A DNA stretch of 64,000 bases from PBB1 sp043738425 (GTDB lineage: Bacteria > Pseudomonadota > Gammaproteobacteria > Burkholderiales > Burkholderiaceae_C): positions 72,389 to 136,388 of the forward strand of contig JAYUGJ010000071.1 in the NCBI GenBank assembly GCA_043738425.1, written 5' to 3'. Positions within the stretch are counted from its first letter, which is position 1, and each line of letters opens with the position of its first letter. Shown in pieces: positions 25,885 to 35,028 of this stretch. The notes beneath the pieces are model-generated. The model was not told the DNA's origin. It saw nothing but the letters and a program-made list of their open reading frames with translations, and did no database searches. A program made the translations under genes and the position numbers.

Positions 25885-25918
25885 GCGGGGCCTCCTGGTG
25901 GCGGAGCGGCACCGCGCG

Positions 25919-27247
25919 TCACGGCGTGGTGGCTGCGTCCTGTGAACTGACTGGCACACGGTGTGCCCGGGCTGCATCACCGTCGATGGTCGTTTGACTG
26001 GTTATCGGTGCATACGCGGCAGGCTGGCGGTTCCAGCCGAAGAAGTACGTGATTTCTTCACGCCGCACCAGCGTATCGGCCACCCCGAGCGCCATCAGTT
26101 CCTGTGTGTAAGCAGATTCGAACAACAGGTAACTGGCCAACGCCGCACCGCGCGCCTGCGCGCCGTAGCCCGACACGCCGACGCCGTGCAGCAGGGTGCG
26201 TACGGCTTTCGGCAGGCTGGCAAGGTGGCGCGCCGCAATGTCATCGAGGCGTTGGCTGGGTGCAACGACCAGCACGCCGATGGACCGCAGTTCGCTTCGC
26301 GCACGCGCTTCTGGCTCGAGCAGCGAGAGCGTTTTGTTGATGCGGTGCAGCCGTTCGATATCGACCGCCAGCGCGTCGAGAAAAATATTCGACAGCGCAT
26401 GCCCGGCAATTTGCGCCAGGTTCGGGTATTCGCCGCTGCCGGGGCGGCCACCCGGCGGCGGTGGCGGTTCGTGCATGCGCCCTGCGCCGACGATAAAAAC
26501 ACGCTCCGCGCCTAAGTGAATAGCCGGTGAAATGGGAGCCGATTGGCGCATCGAGCCGTCACCGAAATATTCACGCTGATCGCCGATGCCTAGCGGCACC
26601 GCGGGGAACACGAACGGTATCGCCGACGAGGCCAACAGGTGGTCGATGGTGATGGGCTGGTGCACCGCCACCCGCTGCGAACGGTTCCACGACATGCCGT
26701 TCGACAGCGTGTCGTAGAACGTGACATGCAGGCCCGAGCTGTAGCCCGATGCCGTCACCGCCAGCGCCTTCAGGTGCCCGGCTTGCATCATCTCGCGCAG
26801 CCGGTGCACCGGCACCAGGTCGGTCAGCAACTCACGCAACGGGCTGTTGTCGAGCAGTGAACGCGGCTGCGCTTGCTGCCAATGCGCCAGCACCCAACCG
26901 ATCGACAGCATCGTCAACCAGCGGGCCCCGGTGCGGGCCATGCCGAAGGTGTCGGTGCGGTAAACCTGGCGGGCGCGAAAGTGCGACCAGGTATCGACCA
27001 GCGTGGCCACCGCGCCGTCGAAATCATCGGCGCGGCAAGCCAGTGCGGCTGCGTTGATGGCACCGGCCGAGGTGCCTGCGATGACATCGAACGGATTGGT
27101 GCGGTCGCCCGCGTGGCCGAGCGGACCTGGCTGGCTGCCTTGCGCGTCGCGGCGAATCTGCGCCAGTGCTTGCAGCACGCCGACTTGGTACGCCGCGCGC
27201 GCACCACCACCGGTCAATATCAGGCCTATCACCGGGGCGGTGGTCAT
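25919..27247 (-). CDS. Patatin-like phospholipase (RssA-type)
   Basis: A 442-residue protein with the patatin catalytic dyad: oxyanion loop LTGGGARAAYQVG, nucleophile GTSAG (VIAGTSAGAINAAAL) and Asp in YFGDGSMRQSAP. It likely hydrolyses acyl esters, possibly phospholipids. ATG 27247 places the glycine-rich loop at residue 11, as in relatives. It lies 73 bp after aroC on the same strand. Confidence 0.9.
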   Translation of the reverse strand: MTTAPVIGLILTGGGARAAYQVGVLQALAQIRRDAQGSQPGPLGHAGDRTNPFDVIAGTSAGAINAAALACRADDFDGAVATLVDTWSHFRARQVYRTDTFGMARTGARWLTMLSIGWVLAHWQQAQPRSLLDNSPLRELLTDLVPVHRLREMMQAGHLKALAVTASGYSSGLHVTFYDTLSNGMSWNRSQRVAVHQPITIDHLLASSAIPFVFPAVPLGIGDQREYFGDGSMRQSAPISPAIHLGAERVFIVGAGRMHEPPPPPGGRPGSGEYPNLAQIAGHALSNIFLDALAVDIERLHRINKTLSLLEPEARARSELRSIGVLVVAPSQRLDDIAARHLASLPKAVRTLLHGVGVSGYGAQARGAALASYLLFESAYTQELMALGVADTLVRREEITYFFGWNRQPAAYAPITSQTTIDGDAARAHRVPVSSQDAATTP

Positions 27248-27320
27248 GAGGATGCGGCGGGCACCTTGTGCAGTGGTGTGTGTTGCGCACCGATTGCGTC
27301 GCAGCGCAGTGTCGACCAGT

Positions 27321-28472
27321 TCAACGCGGCTTGGGCGCTGGCGTGGGCGACGCAACCGATGACGCAACCGATGACGACAACGAGGCCGCGATCGCCACGC
27401 TGGCAACACGTACGTCGCCGCACTGTGCGCGGTGGCGCAGCGCGTGGTCCATGAGCACCAAGGCCAGCATGGCTTCGGCAATCGGCGTGGCGCGTATGCC
27501 GACGCACGGGTCGTGGCGGCCAAAGGTTTCAACTACCGAGGGTTGGCCGTCGAGGTCGATCGACTCGCGCGGGCTGCGGATCGAGCTGGTCGGCTTGATC
27601 GCGATCGACACCGTGATGTCTTGGCCGGTCGAAATGCCGCCGAGCACGCCGCCGGCGTTGTTGCCGCGAAACCCTTGCGGAGTCAGTTCATCGCCGTGCG
27701 TGGTGCCGCGTTGCGCCACGCTGGCGAAACCGGCACCGATCTCGACGCCCTTGACCGCGTTGATGCCCATCATCGCGTGGGCGATGTCGGCATCGAGCTT
27801 GTCGAACAGCGGCTCGCCCCAGCCGACCGGCACGCCGTGTGCTGCCACCTCGATGCGCGCACCGCATGAATCGCCGGCTTTGCGCAAGTCGTCCATGTAG
27901 GCCTCGAGGCGCGCAATGTCGGACTGGTTGGCGGCAAAAAACGGGTTGTTCGGTACGTGCGCCAGCGACTCAAACGGAATCACCAAATCGCCCAGTTGCG
28001 ACATGTGCCCGCTGAAGGTGATGCCGTGGTGCTGATGCAGCCATTTTTTGGCCACCGCACCGGCACCGACCATCGGTGCCGTCAGGCGCGCCGACGAGCG
28101 GCCACCGCCGCGCGGATCGCGCAGCCCGTATTTGTGCCAGTAGGTGTAGTCAGCATGACCGGGGCGAAACGTCTGCAGGATGTTGCCGTAGTCCTTGCTG
28201 CGCTGGTCGGTGTTGCGGATCAGCAAACAGATCGGCGTGCCGGTGGTCAGCCCTTCGAACACGCCCGACAAAATTTCTACCGCATCGGGCTCATCGCGCT
28301 GCGTGACGTGGCGGCTGGTGCCGGGGCGGCGGCGGTCCAGATCGGGCTGGATGTCGGCCGCGCACAGCGCCATGCCCGGCGGACAGCCGTCGATCACGCA
28401 GCCGATGGCGGGCCCATGGCTCTCGCCGAAGTTGGTGACGCTGAACAAATGACCGAGGGTGCTGCCGGACAT
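27321..28472 (-). CDS. aroC: Chorismate synthase
   Basis: AroC converts 5-enolpyruvylshikimate-3-phosphate to chorismate using reduced FMN. Landmarks are the MSGSTLGHLFSVTNFGESHG start, DRRRPGTSRHVTQRDE, the YGLRDPRGGGRSSAR FMN/substrate loop and GVRATPIAEAM-type end (here GIRATPIAEAM). At 383 residues it is about 20 longer than usual; the extra C-terminal SSSVASSVASPTPAPKPR is encoded next to 12-bp repeats (ACGCAACCGATG near 27350-27375). Secure call. Confidence 0.97.
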   Translation of the reverse strand: MSGSTLGHLFSVTNFGESHGPAIGCVIDGCPPGMALCAADIQPDLDRRRPGTSRHVTQRDEPDAVEILSGVFEGLTTGTPICLLIRNTDQRSKDYGNILQTFRPGHADYTYWHKYGLRDPRGGGRSSARLTAPMVGAGAVAKKWLHQHHGITFSGHMSQLGDLVIPFESLAHVPNNPFFAANQSDIARLEAYMDDLRKAGDSCGARIEVAAHGVPVGWGEPLFDKLDADIAHAMMGINAVKGVEIGAGFASVAQRGTTHGDELTPQGFRGNNAGGVLGGISTGQDITVSIAIKPTSSIRSPRESIDLDGQPSVVETFGRHDPCVGIRATPIAEAMLALVLMDHALRHRAQCGDVRVASVAIAASLSSSVASSVASPTPAPKPR

Positions 28473-28608
28473 GGCGTGGGGCTTTCGATGCAGGGAAGTG
28501 GGCGGGCACGGGCGCTGGTGCGGGTTGCGCGGTGGTTGCGGAACCCCGAACCGCTCACGCCGTGCGCAAGGCCGGCTGGACCGGGGACAGGGAACACGCG
28601 CGGCGGTG

Positions 28609-29094
28609 TCAGCCAGCAGGTTTGCCGATGGAACCCGAGGTGATTGCGGCGTCGCCCGCGTCGACAGGCCAATCGCGTATGTAGGCCTTGAGCATGCGGT
28701 TCTCGAAGTCTTGGCCATCGACCACGGCTTTGGCCACGTCGTAAAACGAAATCACGCCCATCAGCGTGCGCTGCGTCATCACCGGCATGTAACGCGCATG
28801 GCGGCCGAGCATCATGCGGCGCACTTCATCCATGTCGGTGTCCGGCGTGCAGGTGAGCGGGCAGTCGTCCATCACGCTGCGCACGATCAACGTGCCCACG
28901 CTGCCGCCATTGCGCACCACCGCTTGGATCACTTCACGAAAGGTCAACATGCCGGCCAGGTCGCCGTGTTCCATCACGACCAATGAGCCGATGTCTTTGT
29001 CGGCCATCGTTTGCAGCGCGTCTGCGAGCGGGGTGTCGGGGCTGACGGTGAACAGCGTGGCGCCCTTGGCGGACAAGATTTGGGTGACCTTCAT
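28609..29094 (-). CDS. Two-CBS-domain protein
   Basis: A 161-residue soluble protein made of two CBS domains: the first includes ADALQTMADKDIGSLVV and the second YMPVMTQRTLMGVISFYDV. Such stand-alone CBS pairs bind adenosyl nucleotides and act as sensors. A GAGGAG ribosome site precedes the ATG. It lies upstream of aroC on the same strand with a 136-bp gap. The partner is unknown. Confidence 0.88.
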   Translation of the reverse strand: MKVTQILSAKGATLFTVSPDTPLADALQTMADKDIGSLVVMEHGDLAGMLTFREVIQAVVRNGGSVGTLIVRSVMDDCPLTCTPDTDMDEVRRMMLGRHARYMPVMTQRTLMGVISFYDVAKAVVDGQDFENRMLKAYIRDWPVDAGDAAITSGSIGKPAG

Positions 29095-29166
29095 GTCGCT
29101 CTCCTCGGGTGCATGGATGACGCAATCAATATAGACGCAAAACTGCGCGGCGGTCTGCGTCTGCGG

Positions 29167-30414
29167 TCAGCCGGCGATCAAGTCGCGCACCGTCATCTGG
29201 TCGAAGTGGGCGCGCCGCCAAAACGCTGCCATGCGGGGTGACGGATCGAGCAGCATTGCGGCGACCAAGGTATTTGCAGCGGTTCGGTCGGGGTCGCACA
29301 GCAACACATGGCGCGCGCCGCCGGGTTCATCCAGGCGCCCTACCCAATCAATCGCCACCAAGGCGTCGAGCGCAGGTTCTATTTGCAGCGGGTCGGCGTT
29401 GAGCGCGTCGGCGATGCGGTGCGCGCTGAGCCCGCGTCCGTCGGCCTGCCGTGCATCAGCCAGGCTGCGCAGCACCGCCACGGCCAGCTCGAATCGATAA
29501 CCCGGCAAATGGTTGCGCTGCACCACCCGCAATTGCAACGTTGGCGCATAGGCCGCAATCACTGCGCCCAGCAGCAAGATCACCCAACCCAAGTACAGCC
29601 AAATCAGAAAAATCGGCACGATGGCGAAGGCACCGTAAATCGTCGAATACGACGGCACTTGCAACAAATACCAACCCAGCGCGCGCTTGGCCAGCTCAAA
29701 CCCCACCGCAACAAACAGCCCACCCGACAGCGCATGGCGCCACTGCACATGGGTGTTCGGCACGTAATGGAACAGCGCCGCCATGCCGAGCGCCAGCAAG
29801 CCGAACTGCACCGCTTGCAACAACATCGCGACGCCGCCCGGCAGGTAACCCACGACGCCGCGCGATGCCGAAATGGCGTACGACGTCATCGTCAAACTGA
29901 TGCCCAGCAGCAGCGGCCCCAAGGTCGCCGCGGCCCAATAGACCAGCACCCGCTGCGTAATCGGCCGCGAGGTCGGCACCCGCCAAATCGCATTCAAGGT
30001 GCGGTCGATGGTCAACATCAATGCCAGCGCAGTGACCACCAACAGCAGCAAACCCAATGTGCCCAGCTGACTCGCCTTGCCTGCAAACTGCGTGAGCGCG
30101 GCCAACACCGGCCGCGCAATGCCGTTAGGCACCAGTGCTTGCAAAAAGTACTTTTCCAACGCGCCCTGAAAGGTCGAGAACATCGGGAAGGCCGAGAACA
30201 CCGCCAGCATCACGGTGAACAACGGCACCAGCGAAATCAAGGTGGTGAACGTCAGGCTGCTGGCCGTCAAGCCCAACCGGTCTTCGCGAAAACGCAGTCG
30301 CAACGTGCACAGCGTGTCGAGCCAGGGCCAGGTCTGTAGCGTCTGCCACCACACCACCAGCCAGTCGCGCCAGGATTCACGCTGCGTGGCCTTGGGTTTT
30401 ACCGGGAACTGCAT
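29167..30414 (-). CDS. YihY/BrkB-family inner membrane protein
   Basis: A 415-residue protein with about six membrane helices and the family segment FREDRLGLTASSLTFTTLIS, plus a cytosolic C-terminal region. Old names call the family ribonuclease BN, which is not supported; its role is unclear. ATG 30414 is only 9 bp from the divergent DUF2069 gene start, so a later start is possible. It could then share a compact divergent promoter. Confidence 0.88.
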   Translation of the reverse strand: MQFPVKPKATQRESWRDWLVVWWQTLQTWPWLDTLCTLRLRFREDRLGLTASSLTFTTLISLVPLFTVMLAVFSAFPMFSTFQGALEKYFLQALVPNGIARPVLAALTQFAGKASQLGTLGLLLLVVTALALMLTIDRTLNAIWRVPTSRPITQRVLVYWAAATLGPLLLGISLTMTSYAISASRGVVGYLPGGVAMLLQAVQFGLLALGMAALFHYVPNTHVQWRHALSGGLFVAVGFELAKRALGWYLLQVPSYSTIYGAFAIVPIFLIWLYLGWVILLLGAVIAAYAPTLQLRVVQRNHLPGYRFELAVAVLRSLADARQADGRGLSAHRIADALNADPLQIEPALDALVAIDWVGRLDEPGGARHVLLCDPDRTAANTLVAAMLLDPSPRMAAFWRRAHFDQMTVRDLIAG

Positions 30415-30423
30415 CGCCGGATA

Positions 30424-30957
30424 ATGCCATCGATGAATTCGCACCAAGCCCCGATTGAAGCTGCCGCTGGTACCGATTTCGCCGCGATCGCAAGTGAACG
30501 CAACGCCCAAATTAGTGCCGCGCAGCCGGATGTCGATGCAGCCACTGCTGGCGTGCCCTACCACGCTGAACCCGCACCGCCCATCGCCAACTGGACTCGC
30601 GCGCTGGCGGTCGGCAGTCTGCTGGGATTGATCGTGTTGGGTCTGGCGTGGGAGTTGGTGCTGGCCCCTACCGGCAACAAAACACTCGCCTTCAAGGTGC
30701 TGCCACTGGCGATTCCGCTGGTCGGTTTGCTGAAAAACCGGATGTACACCTACCGCTGGGTCAGCCTGATGATTTGGCTGTACTTCACTGAAGGCGTGAT
30801 TCGCGCTGCGGGCGATAAAGGCATCGGTGCCTGGCTGGCGGGCGGTGAAGTCGCACTGTGCGTTGCGCTGTTCACCGCATGCGCCGTGCACGTGCGCTGG
30901 CGCTTGTACCGGGCGCATGCGCTGGCAGCTGGCGCGTCGTCTGCCACGCCCGGCTGA
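30424..30957 (+). CDS. DUF2069 membrane protein
   Basis: A protein of up to 177 residues. Residues about 55-165 hold four hydrophobic helices with the family pattern RALAVGSLLGLIVLGLAWEL, VLPLAIPLVGLLKNRMYTYR and LIWLYFTEGVIRAAGD-like sequence. The first 50 residues are Ala/Asp-rich and poorly conserved. The start may be ATG 30424 or ATG 30433. Function is unknown. A 13-bp tandem array begins right after the stop. Confidence 0.85.
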   Translation: MPSMNSHQAPIEAAAGTDFAAIASERNAQISAAQPDVDAATAGVPYHAEPAPPIANWTRALAVGSLLGLIVLGLAWELVLAPTGNKTLAFKVLPLAIPLVGLLKNRMYTYRWVSLMIWLYFTEGVIRAAGDKGIGAWLAGGEVALCVALFTACAVHVRWRLYRAHALAAGASSATPG

Positions 30958-31087
30958 GCTTCGCTACCGCTCGCAGAGCCGGCTCGCAGAGCCGGCTCGC
31001 AGATACTGCTCGTCGACCCAGCTGGTCGACCCAGCTGGTCGACTCGGCTGGCTGACTCGGCTTATCGACCAGGCGAGTCGGCTATGC
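30958..31087. repeat. 13-bp tandem repeat array
   Basis: Ten degenerate 13-base units run without a gap from just after the DUF2069 stop: GCTTCGCTACCGC, TCGCAGAGCCGGC twice, TCGCAGATACTGC, TCGTCGACCCAGC, TGGTCGACCCAGC, TGGTCGACTCGGC and so on. Most end in GC. Local palindromes (AGCCGGCT, GTCGAC) could form hairpins. The unit is not a multiple of three, so it is not selected as coding. Confidence 0.85.
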
Positions 31088-31131
31088 GGCGACCGATCCG
31101 AAGGTGCCGCCCACGCCGAATCGAACCAAAC

Positions 31132-31848
31132 TCACAACGTAATCAACCCGGCGCGCGCGGCCGCCATCGCAGCCTGGTGTTTGCCGCTGCAGCCCAGCTT
31201 GTGCATCGCGTTGTGCAGGTGCTTGACGGCGGTGCGTTGTGAAATGTTCAGCTTCTCGCCGACCGCAAACGCAGTGAGACCCGTGGCGGTCCACTGCAAG
31301 CAGCGCAACTCCTGCGGGGTCAGCTTGGCAGTGGTGCGTAGCTGGTCGGGCGTGACCAGCGTGCGGAATGCGGTGTCCGATGCCACTACGGCCATGAGCT
31401 GCAGTTCGCACAGCAAGCGGGTGAGCTGATCGCGGCGTTTGGGCAGGGGTTTCGCGCGGTCCATCGAGAAATTGAAATGCCGGCCCTGCGGCAAGTGAAC
31501 CGCAACGGAAAGACCCGTTTCAAGCCCGAACTGCGCAGATTGCTGCCAAAAATGTTCTTGCCCAGCTTCGATGTAAGTTGATCTGTCGAACATCATTGGC
31601 AAGCTGCTCACTTTGCAGTGCTGCATCACGACGTCGATTGAGCATCGGTCGTCGTCGTCGGCGTAGACCTCGAACCCCGACGGCAAGTTGTCGACCGGTA
31701 TGAATTCAGTCGGTGCGGCAGGCTGATCCATCGCAATGAAGCCGCACATCACAGGGAATTCATGGTGCGCTGCAAACGCGACTAACCAGTGCTTCAAATC
31801 GGCCGCGTTACGCGCGTGCATCACCTGCAAAAACCGGTCTTCGTACAT
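31132..31848 (-). CDS. LuxR-family regulator with autoinducer-binding-type domain (LuxR solo)
   Basis: A 238-residue regulator. The N-terminal about 160 residues match the autoinducer-binding domain layout (HFWQQSAQFGLETGLSVAVH aligns with the usual FW...GL..G.S.P.H). The C-terminal HTH of the LuxR class is clear (LTPQELRCLQWTATGLTAFA, then VGEKLNISQRTAVKHLHNAM). The usual Asp-Pro pair appears as SIDVVMQHC, with Pro replaced, so acyl-homoserine lactone binding is doubtful. No luxI-type synthase is in the window. GGGAG precedes ATG 31848. Upstream, ACCTGTTACGGAAGGT (31887-31902) has lux-box-like outer half-sites. Confidence 0.85.
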   Translation of the reverse strand: MYEDRFLQVMHARNAADLKHWLVAFAAHHEFPVMCGFIAMDQPAAPTEFIPVDNLPSGFEVYADDDDRCSIDVVMQHCKVSSLPMMFDRSTYIEAGQEHFWQQSAQFGLETGLSVAVHLPQGRHFNFSMDRAKPLPKRRDQLTRLLCELQLMAVVASDTAFRTLVTPDQLRTTAKLTPQELRCLQWTATGLTAFAVGEKLNISQRTAVKHLHNAMHKLGCSGKHQAAMAAARAGLITL

Positions 31849-31988
31849 ACAACTCCCGAGACGGTGAATCGTCAACCTTCGCCTTAACCTGTTACGGAAG
31901 GTATCACTTGACAGGCGCACGCGGCCCCACCGTTTTGGGGGGGTCGATCACCGTAATCCGGCGGGCACGCGCGCTTGCCCTGCGTCGC

Positions 31989-32636
31989 CTACTGCAGCGA
32001 CCCCTTGAACGCTGCGGGCATCGGAATCGCCATCACCTCGATGCCTTCGTCTTGCAGTGCAGCTGCTTCGTCGGCGGTGGTGGTGCCGCGTATGGCGCGG
32101 TCACTGGCTTCGCCGTAGTGGATGCGGCGTGCTTCCTCAGCGAACTGGGTACCGACGTCATCGGTGTTGTCGATGACATGCCGCACGGCGCGCAGCCACG
32201 CGGATTGCAGCGTGCGGGATTCGACGCCAGACGATGCGGCGTGGGCCGATTCGGCGCGTGGGCTGCGGTCGACTACCGAGTCGCTTGACGCTGCGCTTGC
32301 TGTTGGGCTTGCCGCATCTCTTGTCGCATCCCTTGCCATTTTGTTTGCCGCCCTGCTTGCGGTTTCGCCCGCGATTGCATCCACCGCGCCGGCCGGCACT
32401 GCCGTTTCTGCAGTCGACTCGGCCGCCGCCCGTTCACGCGCTTCACGCGGTGCCGTCATGGCCCGCGCCGATGCGCTCCACACATGCGGTGCCGACGGCA
32501 TGCGGCGCACGGTGTGATTGCCACACAGGGGGCACACCAGCAGGCCACCTTCGGTCTGACTCAGGTAGTCGGCCTCGGATGTGAACCAGCCTTCAAAGCA
32601 GTGCTCAGCAGCGCAGCGCAGGTTTAAAACTTTCAT
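31989..32636 (-). CDS. DUF1178 protein with repetitive insert
   Basis: A 215-residue protein. Residues 1-50 (MKVLNLRCAAEHCFEGWF, then VCPLCGNHTVRRMPSAP with a CPLC knuckle) and the C-terminal 70 residues match DUF1178. The middle part is an Ala/Ser/Arg-rich insert encoded largely by a 12-bp degenerate tandem repeat at 32284-32367. Function is unknown. In related genomes it lies, as here, next to a Nudix gene behind the nuo operon. Confidence 0.85.
   Translation of the reverse strand: MKVLNLRCAAEHCFEGWFTSEADYLSQTEGGLLVCPLCGNHTVRRMPSAPHVWSASARAMTAPREARERAAAESTAETAVPAGAVDAIAGETASRAANKMARDATRDAASPTASAASSDSVVDRSPRAESAHAASSGVESRTLQSAWLRAVRHVIDNTDDVGTQFAEEARRIHYGEASDRAIRGTTTADEAAALQDEGIEVMAIPMPAAFKGSLQ
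32284..32367. repeat. 12-bp degenerate tandem repeat in the DUF1178 gene
   Basis: Seven consecutive 12-base units of the form CTTGCCGCATCT (variants CTTGACGCTGCG, CTTGTCGCATCC, TTTGCCGCCCTG) keep the frame and encode four-residue units such as DATR, DAAS, PTAS. Confidence 0.8.
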
Positions 32637-32783
32637 CGGAGAATTATTGATGCGGCTGAACGGCTGCGCGTCGCGCGCGGGCTGGTGTTTGTGCCACGCA
32701 CCACGCTTGCCGACGGATCACTGAGTCGATTTGCCGACGCCCTCGCCCTCGCCAAAACGCTGCTCACGCTGCGCGCTCGTGCG

Positions 32784-33374
32784 TCAATCGCCAGAGCGCG
32801 TCCACACCAGCGGCCAGCGGCCTGCGCGCCAATGGCGCAGCCACAACATGCCGACCAGTGTTTTTGCATCGGTGAGCGTGCCGGCACAGGCAGCAGCCTC
32901 CAACTCGTCGAGCGTGGCACTGGCAACGTCGACAAACTCACCTTCGTCGAGCTGCGGCGTGCCCGCGGTCAGGCCGCGCGCAAACCACACCTCGATGCCT
33001 TCAGTGGAATACGCCATCGCGTTGTGCAGCAGCCCGGCGCGGGCCCATTCGCAAGCGCGGTAGCCGGTTTCTTCGGCCAGCTCGCGCACGGCGCAAACCA
33101 GCGGCGCTTCACCCGCGTCGATCTTGCCGGCTGGAAACTCCAGCATGACCCGGCCGACCGGATAACGAAACTGCCGCTCGACAACGATGCGGCCATCGTC
33201 GTGCAGCGGCACGATCATCACCGCGCCGGGGTGGACGATGTATTCGCGCGTGGCGGTGGCACCGTTCGGCAGGCGCACCAAATCGCGCCGCACATCGAGA
33301 AAGTGACCGCGGTAAACCTGCTCAGTGTCGATCTGCACTTCGCGCAGGTGTGCGTCGCCCGGGGTGTTGCTCAA
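32784..33374 (-). CDS. Nudix hydrolase (ADP-ribose pyrophosphatase-like), TTG start
   Basis: A 196-residue Nudix enzyme. The full Nudix box is present: GKIDAGE, seven residues, then RELAEETGY. The EYIVHPGAVMIVPL and PAGKID context fits the ADP-ribose pyrophosphatase group. The most upstream start in the open frame is TTG 33374, with GAGG eight bases before it. No ATG or GTG exists before the next upstream stop codon (TAG), though 22 in-frame codons there read as a plausible basic N-terminus. It lies 172 bp downstream of nuoN on the same strand. Confidence 0.88.
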   Translation of the reverse strand: MSNTPGDAHLREVQIDTEQVYRGHFLDVRRDLVRLPNGATATREYIVHPGAVMIVPLHDDGRIVVERQFRYPVGRVMLEFPAGKIDAGEAPLVCAVRELAEETGYRACEWARAGLLHNAMAYSTEGIEVWFARGLTAGTPQLDEGEFVDVASATLDELEAAACAGTLTDAKTLVGMLWLRHWRAGRWPLVWTRSGD

Positions 33375-33546
33375 CCGCGTGGCCTCAAAGCGTGAACGTT
33401 TTTCGGGCGCGCCCGGGCGACGTGTCGAAGGACGGTCGGCCTAGGCGCAAAGCACCGCCGTAGCTTGGGCTATGGCGCACATTTGCAACGACGGGCGGGC
33501 GTTTTTCGGCATGGTGAGCAAACATGAACGACAGACTCTCACGCGC

Positions 33547-35028
33547 TCAGGTCGTCAGCGCCTTGCCGATCGCGGTAACGCACAACGCCATCAGCCCGCC
33601 AGGCAGCAAGCCGAACAACAACACTGCCGCACCATTGAGCGAAATCAGCGCGCGCACTTCGCCCGAGGCAGTGATCGGCGCGGTTTCGGTCGGCTCATCG
33701 AAATACATCACCTTGACAAGGCGCAGGTAGTAAAAAGCGCCGACGAGCGAGAACACTACGGCGGCCAGTGCCAGGTAGATGTAGCCGTCGACGCCGGTTA
33801 CCACGATGGCTTGCAGCACGCTGAACTTGGCGTAAAAACCCACCGTCGGTGGCAAGCCGGCGAGCGAAAACATGAAGATCGCCATCACCCCGGCGTACCA
33901 GGGGCTGCGGCGTGCCAGGCCTTTCAGGTCGTCGATTTTTTCGGACTCGAAACCGGCGCGCGACAGCAGCATCACGATGCCGAACGTGCCCAGGGTCGTC
34001 ATCACATACGTGACCACGTAGAACATTGACGAGCTGTAGCCATTGGCTGCCGACAAAGTGTTGGTCGCGATAACCGTGGGCGTGAGGCCCAGCAGCATGA
34101 AGCCCATGTTGGCAATCGTCGAATAAGCCAGCATGCGCTTGAGGTTGCTTTGCGCAATGGCCGCCAGGTTGCCGATGGCCATGGAGGCGACCGCCAGCAC
34201 GATCAGCATTTGCTGCCACTGCTCGGCCATGCCCGACATGCCTTCAACCAGCAGGCGAATGGTGATGGCGAACGCGGCCAGTTTGGGCGCACCACCAATC
34301 AACAACGTGACCGCCGTCGGCGCGCCTTGGTACACATCGGGCACCCACATGTGGAATGGCACCGCGCCGAGCTTGAAACCCAACCCCGCGACGACGAACA
34401 CCACGCCGAAGACCAGCACCGACTTGTTGATTTGGCCGCTGCTGATCGCCTTGAACACTTCACCGATATCGAGTGACCCGGTGGCGCCGTACATCATCGA
34501 CAGGCCGTACAACAAGAAGCCGCTGGCCAGCGCCCCGAGCACGAAGTATTTCATCGCCGCTTCGGTGGCGTTGAGGCTGTCGCGGCGCATCGCGGTCAGC
34601 GCATACAGCGACAAGCTCATCAGCTCCAGGCCGAGGTAGATCACCAGGAAGTTGTTGGCCGACACCATGGCGCAAATGCCGAGCAGTGAGAACAAACTGA
34701 GCGTGAACAACTCGCCCTTCAGCAGCTCGCGTGTGTCGGCGTAAGGCCGCGCATAGGCCAGCGAAATCATCACCGCAATGCTCGCAAAAAACGCCAGCAG
34801 GTTGCCCATCGGATCGGCCACCACCATGCGCTGCATCGCGTACACCGACAAGCCTTCGTCGTATTGGTACAGGTACATCAGCGCGACGGCAGCCAACGTG
34901 CCCTGCGTCAGCCAGTAGGTCAGGCGACGTTTCGGATCGATAACCCACAAGTCCACCAGCGCCACCGCACAGGCAGCGAACAGCAAAAACATCTGCGGAT
35001 AAATCGCCGGCCAATTCATCGCGTTCAT
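33547..35028 (-). CDS. nuoN: NADH-quinone oxidoreductase subunit N
   Basis: A 493-residue antiporter-like membrane subunit of complex I, last gene of the operon. Typical segments are VSANNFLVIYLGLELMSLSL and FKLGAVPFHMWVPDVYQGAP. The ATG overlaps the nuoM stop as ATGA. The DUF2818 gene that I recall following nuoN in many Burkholderiales is not present in the 172-bp gap before the Nudix gene. Confidence 0.97.
   Translation of the reverse strand: MNAMNWPAIYPQMFLLFAACAVALVDLWVIDPKRRLTYWLTQGTLAAVALMYLYQYDEGLSVYAMQRMVVADPMGNLLAFFASIAVMISLAYARPYADTRELLKGELFTLSLFSLLGICAMVSANNFLVIYLGLELMSLSLYALTAMRRDSLNATEAAMKYFVLGALASGFLLYGLSMMYGATGSLDIGEVFKAISSGQINKSVLVFGVVFVVAGLGFKLGAVPFHMWVPDVYQGAPTAVTLLIGGAPKLAAFAITIRLLVEGMSGMAEQWQQMLIVLAVASMAIGNLAAIAQSNLKRMLAYSTIANMGFMLLGLTPTVIATNTLSAANGYSSSMFYVVTYVMTTLGTFGIVMLLSRAGFESEKIDDLKGLARRSPWYAGVMAIFMFSLAGLPPTVGFYAKFSVLQAIVVTGVDGYIYLALAAVVFSLVGAFYYLRLVKVMYFDEPTETAPITASGEVRALISLNGAAVLLFGLLPGGLMALCVTAIGKALTT

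Noticed and set aside
25919..27532. Long upstream extension of the patatin frame into aroC
   Set aside because: The extension overlaps the end of aroC and is low-complexity shadow sequence; the glycine-rich loop belongs at the N-terminus, supporting ATG 27247.
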